Of a DNA stretch of 38,640 nt, positions 8,431 through 17,079 are shown piece after piece (position 1 is the first letter of the stretch; every line of letters begins with the position of its first letter). The stretch covers positions 1 through 38,640 of the forward strand of contig JAUNFB010000001.1 in the NCBI GenBank assembly GCA_030525245.1. The letters are read 5' to 3'. The DNA is from Erysipelotrichia bacterium. Lineage in GTDB: Bacteria; Bacillota_I; Bacilli_A; Erysipelotrichales; Erysipelotrichaceae. The position numbers were made by a program, and so were the translations under genes. The notes under the pieces were generated by a model that worked only from the letters and a program-made list of their open reading frames with translations, ran no database searches and was not told the origin of the DNA.

Positions 8431-9287
8431 AAAACAATAAATTTATTTTAATTAAAGATATTATTTTAACGGTGCTAGCAGCTTTTATAATGGCTTTTAA
8501 CCTCAATTCTTTTGTACATGACGGAAATATAACACCCTGTGGTTTTTCCGGTTTAGCAGTATTGATAACCAGAATCGGTACTAAATTTAATTTTAAAACG
8601 CCAAGTTATTCGATTTTATATTTACTGTTTAATTTGCCGGCAACTATTTTGGTTGTTAAAACAGTTGGTAAAAGATTTACCTTCATATCATTGATTGATG
8701 TTGTTTTAACAAGTGTATTTGTCAAAATTTTGCCGAATATCAAGATAACCGATGATTTATTATTGGCAGCTGTATTCGGTGGTATTCTGAATGGTGTATC
8801 CAATTCGTTGGTATTAATCGGAGAAGGATGCGGTGGTGGTTTAGATTTTATATCGATTTATGCCGCAAAGAAATTTAAAAAATCATTTTGGAATGAAGTG
8901 ATGTTTTTAAATGCTTTGATGATTTGTATTGCCGGAGTTTTATTCGGATGGGAATCAGCTCTATATTCTATTATATTTCAGTTTGTTAATACGCAAGTGC
9001 TTAATTATACTGACAACCGTTTTAAACGAACTTGCTTGGTTATCATCACTCAAAAGACAAATGAGGTATGCCAAGCAATATATAAAGACTTTCACCATAC
9101 GGTGACTATTATGGATGGTATCGGTGGTTTCACTCAAGAACCGCGAAAAGTATTATATACCGTATGCGGGCAGTATGAAACAAATAATTTAATTGAGAAA
9201 ATTTTATCGTTAGATCCCAAAGCGTTTATTAATATAACGCATTCGCAAAGAGTAATCGGTAATTTTCACGAAAAACCTTTCTATTAA
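8427..9287 (+). CDS. YitT family membrane protein
   Basis: The protein has 286 residues. An N-terminal membrane domain of about five to six helices (residues 10-195, with the family-like FNLNSFVHDGNITPCGFSGLAVLI and GEGCGGGLDFISIYAAKK) is followed by a soluble C-terminal DUF2179 domain (about 205-285, including VTIMDGIGGFTQEPRKVLYTV). YitT proteins are common in Gram-positives; their transport or sensing function is not firmly known. The start overlaps the preceding 53-residue ORF, so coupled translation is likely. Confidence 0.93.
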   Translation: MKNNKFILIKDIILTVLAAFIMAFNLNSFVHDGNITPCGFSGLAVLITRIGTKFNFKTPSYSILYLLFNLPATILVVKTVGKRFTFISLIDVVLTSVFVKILPNIKITDDLLLAAVFGGILNGVSNSLVLIGEGCGGGLDFISIYAAKKFKKSFWNEVMFLNALMICIAGVLFGWESALYSIIFQFVNTQVLNYTDNRFKRTCLVIITQKTNEVCQAIYKDFHHTVTIMDGIGGFTQEPRKVLYTVCGQYETNNLIEKILSLDPKAFINITHSQRVIGNFHEKPFY

Positions 9288-9333
9288 AATTAGGATAAAC
9301 GGTCTTTTAAAACAATGATTTATTGAGGTGTTT

Positions 9334-10137
9334 ATGAAAAAGAAAATCTTGATATCAATCATTGTTTTTTTAGTGGTAACGATTATTCTAATGTTAATTT
9401 TAACGAATTCTTATATTGATGATAATATTCAATTGACGCAAGTCCTTTATGGAAGTATATCGCCGGAATACAATTTCTTAGCCAGTGCACAAGGGGAGAA
9501 GCATTATCAGTTCTTTTCCGGCACAATAAAGGAACTCTATTATTTACCGCCTGATAAGATTAATAAAGATGACATTGTACTTGATTACTATGACGCATAT
9601 GGTAAAGTGAAGAATCTTAAAGCAAATTATAATGGTTTCTTACTTGAATTTTAAAATTATTATATCAAAATCTAAGAAAATGATTACTATTTGATAGCTG
9701 AAGTTAAACAAGAAATATATGAAAAAGTTGAACTTGGAGATATGGCTGTATATCAATATGATGAAGACTTTTATCCATGTGAATTGATTGAAAAAAATGA
9801 TAATGGTTTCGAAAAGGACGGACAAATATTTTATTCGATGAAGTTCAAAACTTTTGACAATATTCTTTTACCAAAACAAAATACCATTATCAAAATAACT
9901 GTTGATAAACTTAGCGGACTTATCGTTGATAAAAATGCCTTGTTACAGATAGATGATAAGACTTATTTACTTTCTGAGGCATATATAAATGATTTTTCCA
10001 ATATCGGTAAATATAAAATACCGGTTGATGTAATTTGTTGTACTCAAGATGAAGCGCTGATTTCCGGTATTGATTTAGAATGTAAAAATGTGTGTATACT
10101 TGATGAAAATTTAAGGAGAATTTTAGAAGATGATTGA
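9334..10137 (+). pseudogene. ABC efflux adaptor (MacA/HlyD-like) split by two compensating frameshifts
   Basis: The first part (9334-9654) has an N-terminal membrane anchor (about residues 4-24) and part of a barrel-sandwich domain ending NGFLLEF. The second part (9691-10137) continues with EVKQEIYEKVELGDMAVYQ and a beta-rich C-terminus. Both are in the same frame but separated by TAA codons at 9652 and 9673. Between them the +1 frame is open (residues KIIISKSKKMITI) until TGA 9692. One extra T in the run at 9649-9652 and one missing T at 9690-9691 would restore a protein of about 270 residues. It may be a pseudogene, a sequencing or assembly error, or recoding. GAGG precedes ATG 9334. It overlaps the ATPase gene by eight bases. 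Confidence 0.75.
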
Positions 10138-10783
10138 ACTTGTCAATGTGTCTAAAATATATAGATTGTCTGATAGAGAAGTAATGGCTTTAGACAGTGT
10201 CAATTTAACTATCCAAAATAACGACTATGTCAGTATTGTCGGTCATTCCGGCAGTGGCAAAAGTACTTTATTGAATATATTAGCCGGATATGAAAGTATT
10301 GACGATGGTCAATATTACTATAACAGTTTCAATGTGAGTAAGTTTTCGAAAAATGAGTTAAACAAATTTAACAAAAAAATCGGTTTTATATTTCAAGATT
10401 ATCAATTGTTGAACTATATGCCGGTGAAAGAAAATATACTGTTGGGGAGTATTTATACGAAAAAAAGGACAAATAAAAATAAATTAATAAATATTGCGAA
10501 AAAATTGAAAATAGATGATTTGTTGAATAAATATCCTTGGCAACTGTCCGGTGGGGAAAAACAAAGAGTAGCAATCGCACGAATATTATTAACAAAGAAA
10601 ACATTGATTTTGGCTGATGAACCGACAGGAGCATTGGATAAAGAGAATGCTTTGATGATTATGTCTTTGTTTGAAGAAATGCATAATAATGGTATGACTA
10701 TTATTTTGGTCACTCACGATGAAAAAGTGGCAGCATGCAGCAAACGCATTATCAGAATGGAGAATGGTCATGTTCTTACTTAA
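10130..10783 (+). CDS. ABC transporter ATP-binding protein (MacB/LolD-type)
   Basis: This 217-residue ATPase powers an export or extraction-type ABC complex. Walker A GHSGSGKST is at residues 38-46, the Q-loop FQDYQLL near 88-94, the LSGGE signature at 139-143, Walker B LILADE at 159-164 and the switch His196. The ADEPTGALD sequence is typical of the MacB/LolD/SalX subgroup that works with FtsX-fold permeases. It overlaps the adaptor gene before it and the permease after it, so the three form one operon. Likely substrates, by family, are antimicrobial peptides, macrolides or lipids; the sequence does not decide. Confidence 0.96.
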   Translation: MIELVNVSKIYRLSDREVMALDSVNLTIQNNDYVSIVGHSGSGKSTLLNILAGYESIDDGQYYYNSFNVSKFSKNELNKFNKKIGFIFQDYQLLNYMPVKENILLGSIYTKKRTNKNKLINIAKKLKIDDLLNKYPWQLSGGEKQRVAIARILLTKKTLILADEPTGALDKENALMIMSLFEEMHNNGMTIILVTHDEKVAACSKRIIRMENGHVLT

Positions 10784-11831
10784 ACAGTTATATTATCAGC
10801 GGAAGTTTCATTTATTGACTTTATTGGCCAACAGTGTAGCTATTTTCTTGTTATTATCTGTTCAAACTTTTTCGGATTATCTTCTCGAACAGTTGCAGCA
10901 ACAGTTGGAAAGTTTAGCTATTGGGGTTGAGACAATTCAAATCATTAATAACAATGTGAGTGATAAAAACATTGAAATGTTTTTTTCTGATAAAGGAATA
11001 GATGAATTTTATCACTTTAATTTAAAGGAGTTTGGAGATTATAATTTGGTAAATTGCGATAATATAGCGGAGATATTCGATTTTAATTACTATATGGGTT
11101 ATTTTTTCTCAGACTATCAAATAAAATACAACGATAATGTTGTTGTTTTAGGATATCAGCTATATGAATCTTATTCTTATCCGCAAATTGGTGATTTTAT
11201 AACGATTAATGGTGCATCGTTTAAATTAATTGGTGTTTTAAAATCTGATACATCTAATTTATATTTTAATGCTGATAAATGTGTATTTTTTCCTAATGGT
11301 TATGATTTTGGCAATATGAAACGACAATATTTTTTTCGAAGTGAAATAGTTGTAGAAGAAAGTGACTTAGAATATTATTTAAATAACAATGATTACTTAT
11401 TGGTTTCACAAAAGGAAAGTCAAAAGTCTTTTGAAATAATGGGCAGTCTTATAAAAAACATTCTTTTGTCTTTGTCATTTATAGCGGTTATAGTTGCTTT
11501 TATCGGTATAATTAACAACTCTCTGAGTAATATTGATTTGCGAAAGCAAGAAATAGGTATAAAAAAAGCTATGGGTGCCACCGATAAAGATATATATAAG
11601 CAATTTCTCAGTGAAGTAGTTCTTATTATTCTTTTATCGTTACTTTTATCACTCACAGCTTTGTATTTGGTTTTATTTCTTATGAAAGTCACATTGTCTT
11701 GGACAATTATCCCAAATTGGGATAATTGTGGCGACTTGTTGTTTGCGGTGGTACTTTTAGGGGCAATTTGCGGTATTTATCCGGCAATAAAAGCCGGTAA
11801 AGTATCGATTATTTCCGCTATTCGTCATTAA
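10770..11831 (+). CDS. ABC transporter permease, FtsX/MacB family
   Basis: This 353-residue permease has one N-terminal helix (about 13-33) and an extracytoplasmic MacB-like domain of about 190 residues. Three C-terminal helices contain the FtsX-family signature (RKQEIGIKKAMGATDKDI) after the second helix. The four-helix layout is that of MacB and related mechanotransmission ABC transporters. ATG 10770 is chosen because GGAG lies seven bases upstream; the in-frame ATG at 10719 would overlap the ATPase gene by 65 bases. It is the last gene of the operon, and the convergent trpS stop overlaps its end by four bases. Confidence 0.92.
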   Translation: MFLLKQLYYQRKFHLLTLLANSVAIFLLLSVQTFSDYLLEQLQQQLESLAIGVETIQIINNNVSDKNIEMFFSDKGIDEFYHFNLKEFGDYNLVNCDNIAEIFDFNYYMGYFFSDYQIKYNDNVVVLGYQLYESYSYPQIGDFITINGASFKLIGVLKSDTSNLYFNADKCVFFPNGYDFGNMKRQYFFRSEIVVEESDLEYYLNNNDYLLVSQKESQKSFEIMGSLIKNILLSLSFIAVIVAFIGIINNSLSNIDLRKQEIGIKKAMGATDKDIYKQFLSEVVLIILLSLLLSLTALYLVLFLMKVTLSWTIIPNWDNCGDLLFAVVLLGAICGIYPAIKAGKVSIISAIRH

Positions 11832-12814
11832 AAGATGTCAACACCCATTTTTTTCTGTACTTTCTTTAATTTCTTGTAAGATATTTTATTGGCTTTTTCC
11901 GCACCTTGTTTTAAAATTTCTTCCATTTTACCGGATGCGATTACTTCGTTATATTTTTCTTGTATTTGAGCTAATGTATCGCAGACAATATCAGCAGCTT
12001 CTTTTTTTAATTGACCATAGCCGCAACCTTGATAACGATTTACGATACTTTCGATAGGTTCATCACTCAGAGCAGACATGATTTCCAATAAATTGGAAAT
12101 GCCCGGTTGATTTTCCTTATCGTAATTGATTTTAGCCAGATTATCGGTAACGGCGGACATTATTTTTTTACGTGCAGCATTAAGATCATCCAAAAGATAG
12201 ATACAGCCTTTATTTATACCATCAGATTTACTCATTTTTTTGGTTGGATCAGATAAAGACATAATTCTTGCTCCTATTTTAGGAGTAACAGGTTCAGGTA
12301 AAACAAATGTTTCTCCATAACGATTGTTGAAACGGGCTGCCAGATTGCGTGCCAATTCCACATGTTGTTTTTGGTCATCTCCTACAGGAACATAATCGGC
12401 ATCGTATAAAAGAATATCGGCTGCCATTAATGAAGGATAGGTAAATAAACCGGCAGTAATGCCATCGGTCTGTTTAGCACTTTTTTCTTTAAACTGGGTC
12501 ATTCTTGATAATTCACCCATGTAACTTTGGCAAGTAAGCAACCAACCTAATTGTGCATGTGCCGGTACATCTGATTGTAAAAAGATTGTACACTTTTGAG
12601 GATCAAGTCCACAGGCTAAATATAAAGCAATTGAATCTTTTAAATTTTTTTTGAGTTGCTGTGGCTCTTGATAAAAAGTTACGCAGTGTAAATTGGCAAT
12701 GAAGCAAAATAATTCGTAATCATCTTGAAAATTAACAAAATTTCTTAAAGCTCCAATATAACTGCCTAAATGTAATTGACCGGTCGGTTTGATACCGCTA
12801 AGCATTCTTTTCAT
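11828..12814 (-). CDS. trpS: Tryptophanyl-tRNA synthetase
   Basis: This class I enzyme attaches Trp to tRNA-Trp in the cytoplasm. The 328-residue length fits the bacterial type. The HIGH-equivalent is in PTGQLHLGSYIG (residues 10-21), and a canonical KMSKS occurs in DPTKKMSKSDG. AVPVGDDQ-like chemistry is represented by DADYVPVGDDQKQHVE. The start is ATG 12814, with GGAGGT eight bases before it. An in-frame ATG at 12907 reads backwards through the T-box and terminator and is rejected. The gene is single, under its own promoter and T-box, and converges on the ABC permease with a four-base overlap of 3' ends. Confidence 0.97.
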   Translation of the reverse strand: MKRMLSGIKPTGQLHLGSYIGALRNFVNFQDDYELFCFIANLHCVTFYQEPQQLKKNLKDSIALYLACGLDPQKCTIFLQSDVPAHAQLGWLLTCQSYMGELSRMTQFKEKSAKQTDGITAGLFTYPSLMAADILLYDADYVPVGDDQKQHVELARNLAARFNNRYGETFVLPEPVTPKIGARIMSLSDPTKKMSKSDGINKGCIYLLDDLNAARKKIMSAVTDNLAKINYDKENQPGISNLLEIMSALSDEPIESIVNRYQGCGYGQLKKEAADIVCDTLAQIQEKYNEVIASGKMEEILKQGAEKANKISYKKLKKVQKKMGVDIF

Positions 12815-12834
12815 AATAATTACCTCCAAGATAT

Positions 12835-13034
12835 AAAAAAAACACCATTTTTTTGGGACCCGATAGGGCGGTGCCACCCAAATTACTTTTGATAAAACAA
12901 AAGTCACTTTAATTGTTATAAGGGAACAACCCTTTCGCTCCTGTAACCCAATTTGTCAAAAACTCGCATCGGATTTTCACCGTCACCGATTCTCTTTGTA
13001 GCGGAGGTTTTTGATGTACAATACAATCATCGCT
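12835..13034 (-). promoter_or_regulatory. T-box riboswitch (probably Trp) controlling trpS
   Basis: On the minus strand the T-box GGGTGGCACCGC lies at 12868-12879, and a terminator (CACC 12870-12873 pairing with GGTG 12843-12846, then eight Ts at 12835-12842) follows. A 7-bp stem III lies just upstream (12885-12891 with 12898-12904). The 5' part looks compact: a stem closed by CAAAAAC and GTTTTTG with an inner ATCGG/CCGAT helix. The only TGG upstream of the T-box that could be a Trp specifier is at 12948-12950, just outside that stem, so the specifier assignment is unsure. Confidence 0.85.
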
Positions 13035-13040
13035 GTTTGT

Positions 13041-13068
13041 ATTGTAACATTTTTGAATGAAAAATCAA
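13041..13068 (-). promoter_or_regulatory. Promoter of trpS
   Basis: On the minus strand TTGATT (13063-13068) is followed after 16 bases by TACAAT (13041-13046), with TGT directly before it making an extended -10. The -10 lies in one arm of a perfect 10-bp inverted repeat (13017-13026 with 13037-13046), which could bind a regulator or be part of the leader fold. Confidence 0.7.
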
Positions 13069-13252
13069 TAGAATAATATTGCGAAAATAATTTGCTTTTG
13101 CTAGAATAAGGGCGTCAGCAATGTAAGATAAGTGCTTTTAATAATTTTGCGGACAAGTGAATGATATGGCATGAAAAATCGAATGAAAAATTCGATAAAA
13201 TATATATTTTATGCATAATTGTTTCGAAAATCGGTAAATATGATTTAAATCA

Positions 13253-13282
13253 TTGGTATTACGCTTGCATTTTTACTATAAT
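13253..13282 (+). promoter_or_regulatory. Promoter of spxA
   Basis: TTGGTA (13253-13258), an 18-base spacer and a perfect TATAAT (13277-13282) lie about 24 bases before the spxA start. The stretch 13069-13252 between the divergent promoters shows no gene, only a small A/T-rich inverted repeat at 13178-13196. Confidence 0.7.
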
Positions 13283-13305
13283 GTAACCGGAAAGAGGTGA
13301 GCGTA

Positions 13306-13731
13306 ATGGTATTATTATATACATCAGCCGGTTGCGCTAGTTGCCGGAAAGCTAAACAATGGTTTAAAGACCGTGATATTAAATATACCGAAAGAAATAT
13401 ATTTACCACTTTATTGAAAGATAAAGAAATTCGCTTTTTATTGACCCGTTCCGAGAACGGAACAGAAGACTTGATTTCCAAGAGAAGTAAAATAATTAAA
13501 GATAACGACATAGATATTGATGATATGTCGGTTAATGAATTAATTGACTTTGTTCAAAAAAATCCTTCGGTATTGAAAAGACCGATTATTATAAACGAAA
13601 ATAGTCTTTTGATCGGATATGATGAAGAAGAAATTGAGATTTTTGAACAACAACCGCATAATTTCAAGTTTGGTTGTGCGAAAGAAAGTTGCCCAAATTA
13701 TGCTATTTGCGGCAAACTGAGAGAAGAGTAA
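13306..13731 (+). CDS. Spx/ArsC-family regulator
   Basis: Spx proteins bind the RNA polymerase alpha C-terminal domain and redirect transcription under thiol stress. This 141-residue member has a thioredoxin-like fold with the redox switch C-x2-C at Cys10 and Cys13 (GCASCRK). It also has the typical SVNELIDFV and LKRPIIINENSLLIGYDEEEI. A C-terminal tail carries three further cysteines (FGCAKESCPNYAICGKL), which I would not expect in classical Spx. The ATG at 13306 is preferred to GTG 13297 because AGAGGTG is then six bases upstream. It leads the operon with mnmA, whose product also uses sulfur chemistry. Confidence 0.9.
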   Translation: MVLLYTSAGCASCRKAKQWFKDRDIKYTERNIFTTLLKDKEIRFLLTRSENGTEDLISKRSKIIKDNDIDIDDMSVNELIDFVQKNPSVLKRPIIINENSLLIGYDEEEIEIFEQQPHNFKFGCAKESCPNYAICGKLREE

Positions 13732-13753
13732 AAAGGATTAAGGGGATAAGAAA

Positions 13754-14902
13754 ATGAAAAAGGTTTTGGTAGGTTTATCCGGTGGAGTTGATAGCGCTGT
13801 TGCCGCATATTTATTAAAAAAGCAAGGATATGATGTAACCGGAGCCTTTATGCGAAATTGGGACTCGGCAACAAACAATGATATTTTAGGTAATCCGACA
13901 ATAAAGGATGATGTTTGTCCACAAGAGAAGGACTATCATGATGCACAAAAAGTTGCTGAAAAATTAGGCATTGAATTATTGCGAGTGGATTTTGTTAAAG
14001 AATACTGGGATGATGTTTTTGAAAATTTCATCAGCGAACATCAAAAAGGACGTACACCTAACCCGGATATACTGTGCAATAAATATATAAAATTTGCGGC
14101 ATTTTTTGATTATGCCATGAATAAAGGTTTTGATTTAGTGGCTACCGGACACTATGCCCGAGTTCAAGAGAAAAATGGAGTTTATAATTTGTTAAAAGCG
14201 GTTGATCAAAATAAGGACCAGTCTTACTTTTTGGCTCAGATTAATCGTCAAGTGTTAAAAAATACACTTTTCCCTTTGGGAAATATAGATAAACCGCAAG
14301 TGAGAAGTATTGCATTGGAAACGGATATACCTGTCGCTCAAAAGAAGGATTCAACAGGTATATGTTTTATCGGTGAAAGAAACTTTCGTGAGTTTTTACA
14401 AAATTATTTACCTTCTAAGGAAGGCAACATTATCGATATTGTCAGCAAAGAAGTTGTTGGTAAGCATATGGGAGTTTTGTATTATACCATCGGTCAAAGA
14501 AAGGGTCTGGGTATCGGTGGAGACCATGGCCGTTGGTTTGTAGTCGGTAAGGATGTTGAAAATAACGAGTTGTATGTGACTTGTCAAAATGATGAGCAAT
14601 GGTTGAATTCGGACAGTTGTTTAGTCAGTAATTTTAACTTTTTAGTCGATTTCGACTTTCCAAAGCAATGTAATTGTAAATTCCGCTATCGTCAAAAGGA
14701 CAATCCGGTAATGATCGAAAAAAGCACTGACGGAATGATTTTAGTTAAATACCCTCAAAAAATTAAGGCGGTTACTCCAGGACAACAGGCAGTTTTCTAT
14801 GATGGAGATGTATGCTTAGGAGGGGGAGTAATCGAAAAAACTTATATCAATAATGTATGGCATCAACAGATGCTCCACGAACACATACACGGTGAAAAAT
14901 AA
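13754..14902 (+). CDS. mnmA: tRNA-specific 2-thiouridylase MnmA
   Basis: MnmA activates U34 of Lys, Glu and Gln tRNAs with ATP and inserts sulfur to give 2-thiouridine. The PP-loop SGGVDS is at residues 9-14. The catalytic pair is Cys108 (NPDILCNKYIKF) and Cys204 (STGICFIGE). The central and C-terminal domains include YYTIGQRKGLGIGG and the terminal beta barrel with VTPGQQAVFY. The 382-residue length is somewhat over the common 360-370. AAGGGG lies upstream of the ATG, 22 bases after spxA. The stop shares one base with the recD2 start (TAATG). Confidence 0.97.
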   Translation: MKKVLVGLSGGVDSAVAAYLLKKQGYDVTGAFMRNWDSATNNDILGNPTIKDDVCPQEKDYHDAQKVAEKLGIELLRVDFVKEYWDDVFENFISEHQKGRTPNPDILCNKYIKFAAFFDYAMNKGFDLVATGHYARVQEKNGVYNLLKAVDQNKDQSYFLAQINRQVLKNTLFPLGNIDKPQVRSIALETDIPVAQKKDSTGICFIGERNFREFLQNYLPSKEGNIIDIVSKEVVGKHMGVLYYTIGQRKGLGIGGDHGRWFVVGKDVENNELYVTCQNDEQWLNSDSCLVSNFNFLVDFDFPKQCNCKFRYRQKDNPVMIEKSTDGMILVKYPQKIKAVTPGQQAVFYDGDVCLGGGVIEKTYINNVWHQQMLHEHIHGEK

Positions 14903-17079
14903 TGGAGATAAAAGGCTTTTTTACCAAAATATTGTTTTATAAACGAGAAAATGGCTATGCAGTAGCTCTTTTTTCGTGTACTCAACCGGAACAAGAGGAG
15001 TCAGTACCGGTTACAGGTTATTTTGGCGAAATCAAATTAGGCGAAAGCTATTGTCTGGAAGGAAGTTACATTGATCATCCGAAATACGGAATTCAATTTA
15101 AGACAGAAAGTTTTAATATTATGACCGCTTCCGATGAACAATGGCTGATAAATTATTTTTCTGGTCCTTTTTTTAAGGGAATCGGTAAAAAATATGCCAA
15201 AATAATTGTTGATGCCTTGGGATTAGAGGCAATAAAACAAATAAGAGTAGACAATAACATTTTGGATAAAATTCCTCAAATGAATACAAAACGAAAAAAG
15301 GCAATTTTGGAAGGTATTGGCAAGGAAAATGATGATGACATTGCTTTTTTATTGGGACATCATTTTTCAATGCAGGATATTATTCGCCTAAAGAATAAAT
15401 ACAAAAGTGAATTAATGACTGTTTTGTATGACAATCCATATCAGATAATTGCTGAAATAAACGGCTTGGGATTTGCGAAAGTAGATAAATTCGCAATGTC
15501 AATAGGCATTCCGGAGGATAATTTTTTTAGGATATGCGCCTATTGTGAAACCTTATTGATGGAATTGTGCATGAAAAGCGGCGACAGCTATGTCGAATAT
15601 GAAGAATATGTCAAATATATTCAGAAAAAAACAAGTGCTTTTTCTTTTTCGACAGATGAAGTTATTCAGCGGTTACAGATTGAGCGTCGGATAGTAAGGG
15701 AAGATGACAGGGTCTATCCGATAAGTCAATATGAAAGCGAAGAATTTATCAGTCATTATTTGTGTGATTTTCCTAAGCAAGAAGTTGAACCGGCTGATAC
15801 TGAACGCTTATTTAGGGAAATAAACAAATTACAAGAAGAATTAGCAATTACTTACCAACATAAGCAATTACAAGCTATTATGTCTTTTTTTGAAAATGAT
15901 CTATTGATTGTTACTGGTGGTCCGGGAACAGGGAAAACTACTATAGTTGCTGCAATGCTGGATCTGGCTGCTAAAATATATCCTCATTACAGTATAAATT
16001 TGTTGGCACCTACAGGAAGAGCGGCTAAGCGTTTATCTCAATTAACCGGATATGATGCTAAAACTATTCATTCCGTTTTATTATGGGACAAGGAAACAGG
16101 AAAATTTGCTAAAGATGAAAAAGATCCTTTAACAACGGATATATTAATAGTCGACGAGTTTTCGATGGTTGACCAGTATTTATTTTATCGTTTGTTAAAA
16201 GCAGCAACTTATTGTCGTAAGATTATAATCATTGGTGACAGTGATCAGTTGCCATCGGTGGCAATGGGGGCTGTTCTGAGAGATTTAATTGATTCGCAAT
16301 TATTTACTACCGTAAAACTGGATAAAATATACCGTCAAAAAGAAGGAAGCGACATAATTGGATTGGCCTATGATATAAAAAATAATTGTTTGAAAGAAGT
16401 TCCGGTGAAAAATGATATCCGTTTCTTCGAATGTGATCCATCATCCATCAAGGATATTTTAGTCCAAGTTGTGGATAAGGCATTGAAATGTTATGGTACA
16501 TTAGAGGAGGGCTTTATGAATGTACAAGTTTTGGCGCCGAAACATAGCGGATTAAACGGTATAGATCGTTTAAACAAGGAACTCCAAGAGGAATTTAATC
16601 CGCCGGATATGCATAAAAAACAGTTGAAATTAGGTTATCGGATTTATAGAGAAAAAGACAAAATTCTTCAACTGAAAAATCAACCTGATGATGATGTATA
16701 TAATGGCGACATCGGGATTGTTAAAGAGATCATAACAGCTAAGGAAGATTATAATTCTTTAGATCGAATCATTGTTGATTTTGATGGCAGAATCGTTGAA
16801 TATACCGGTGATACTTTTTCTAATATTACTCATGCTTATTGTATGAGTGTGCATAAGGCTCAAGGAAGCGAATATCCTATTGTTATTTTACCTATCAGCA
16901 ATGAATATAATATCATGTTACAAAAGAGATTGATTTATACGGCAGTAACCAGAGCATATAAAAGTTTAATTTTTATTGGGCAAAAGCAAGCTTTTTATCG
17001 AGGAATAAATACGGTTGAACATTACAGTCGTAAAACAACTTTAAAAGAAAAATTATTGAAAGTTGAGTCATATGAATAA
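14902..17079 (+). CDS. recD2: RecD2-type ATP-dependent DNA helicase
   Basis: RecD2 is a 5'-3' superfamily 1B helicase that acts without RecBC and helps replication forks and repair. The 725-residue protein has an N-terminal OB-like region (1-80), helix-hairpin-helix segments (about 95-200, including GIGKKYAKII) and a helicase core. Walker A GGPGTGKTT is at 339-347, Walker B in DILIVDEFSMVD, then GDSDQLPSV and QKEGSDI. The C-terminal UvrD-like motif is HAYCMSVHKAQGSEYPIVIL. It overlaps mnmA by one base and the cyclo-ligase gene by eight. The mnmA-recD2 neighbourhood is common in Firmicutes. Confidence 0.95.
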   Translation: MEIKGFFTKILFYKRENGYAVALFSCTQPEQEESVPVTGYFGEIKLGESYCLEGSYIDHPKYGIQFKTESFNIMTASDEQWLINYFSGPFFKGIGKKYAKIIVDALGLEAIKQIRVDNNILDKIPQMNTKRKKAILEGIGKENDDDIAFLLGHHFSMQDIIRLKNKYKSELMTVLYDNPYQIIAEINGLGFAKVDKFAMSIGIPEDNFFRICAYCETLLMELCMKSGDSYVEYEEYVKYIQKKTSAFSFSTDEVIQRLQIERRIVREDDRVYPISQYESEEFISHYLCDFPKQEVEPADTERLFREINKLQEELAITYQHKQLQAIMSFFENDLLIVTGGPGTGKTTIVAAMLDLAAKIYPHYSINLLAPTGRAAKRLSQLTGYDAKTIHSVLLWDKETGKFAKDEKDPLTTDILIVDEFSMVDQYLFYRLLKAATYCRKIIIIGDSDQLPSVAMGAVLRDLIDSQLFTTVKLDKIYRQKEGSDIIGLAYDIKNNCLKEVPVKNDIRFFECDPSSIKDILVQVVDKALKCYGTLEEGFMNVQVLAPKHSGLNGIDRLNKELQEEFNPPDMHKKQLKLGYRIYREKDKILQLKNQPDDDVYNGDIGIVKEIITAKEDYNSLDRIIVDFDGRIVEYTGDTFSNITHAYCMSVHKAQGSEYPIVILPISNEYNIMLQKRLIYTAVTRAYKSLIFIGQKQAFYRGINTVEHYSRKTTLKEKLLKVESYE

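Noticed and set aside
9640-9700. Stop-codon reassignment explaining the split adaptor
   Set aside because: TAA and TGA act as normal stops in all other genes, and the open +1 frame between the halves fits frameshifts better.
12815-12907. N-terminal extension of trpS from ATG 12907
   Set aside because: It reads through the T-box and terminator; GGAGGT before 12814 gives the normal N-terminus.
13178-13196. Small inverted repeat as a terminator
   Set aside because: Its T-tail is on the minus strand, but no minus-strand gene ends there; it may be chance in AT-rich DNA.
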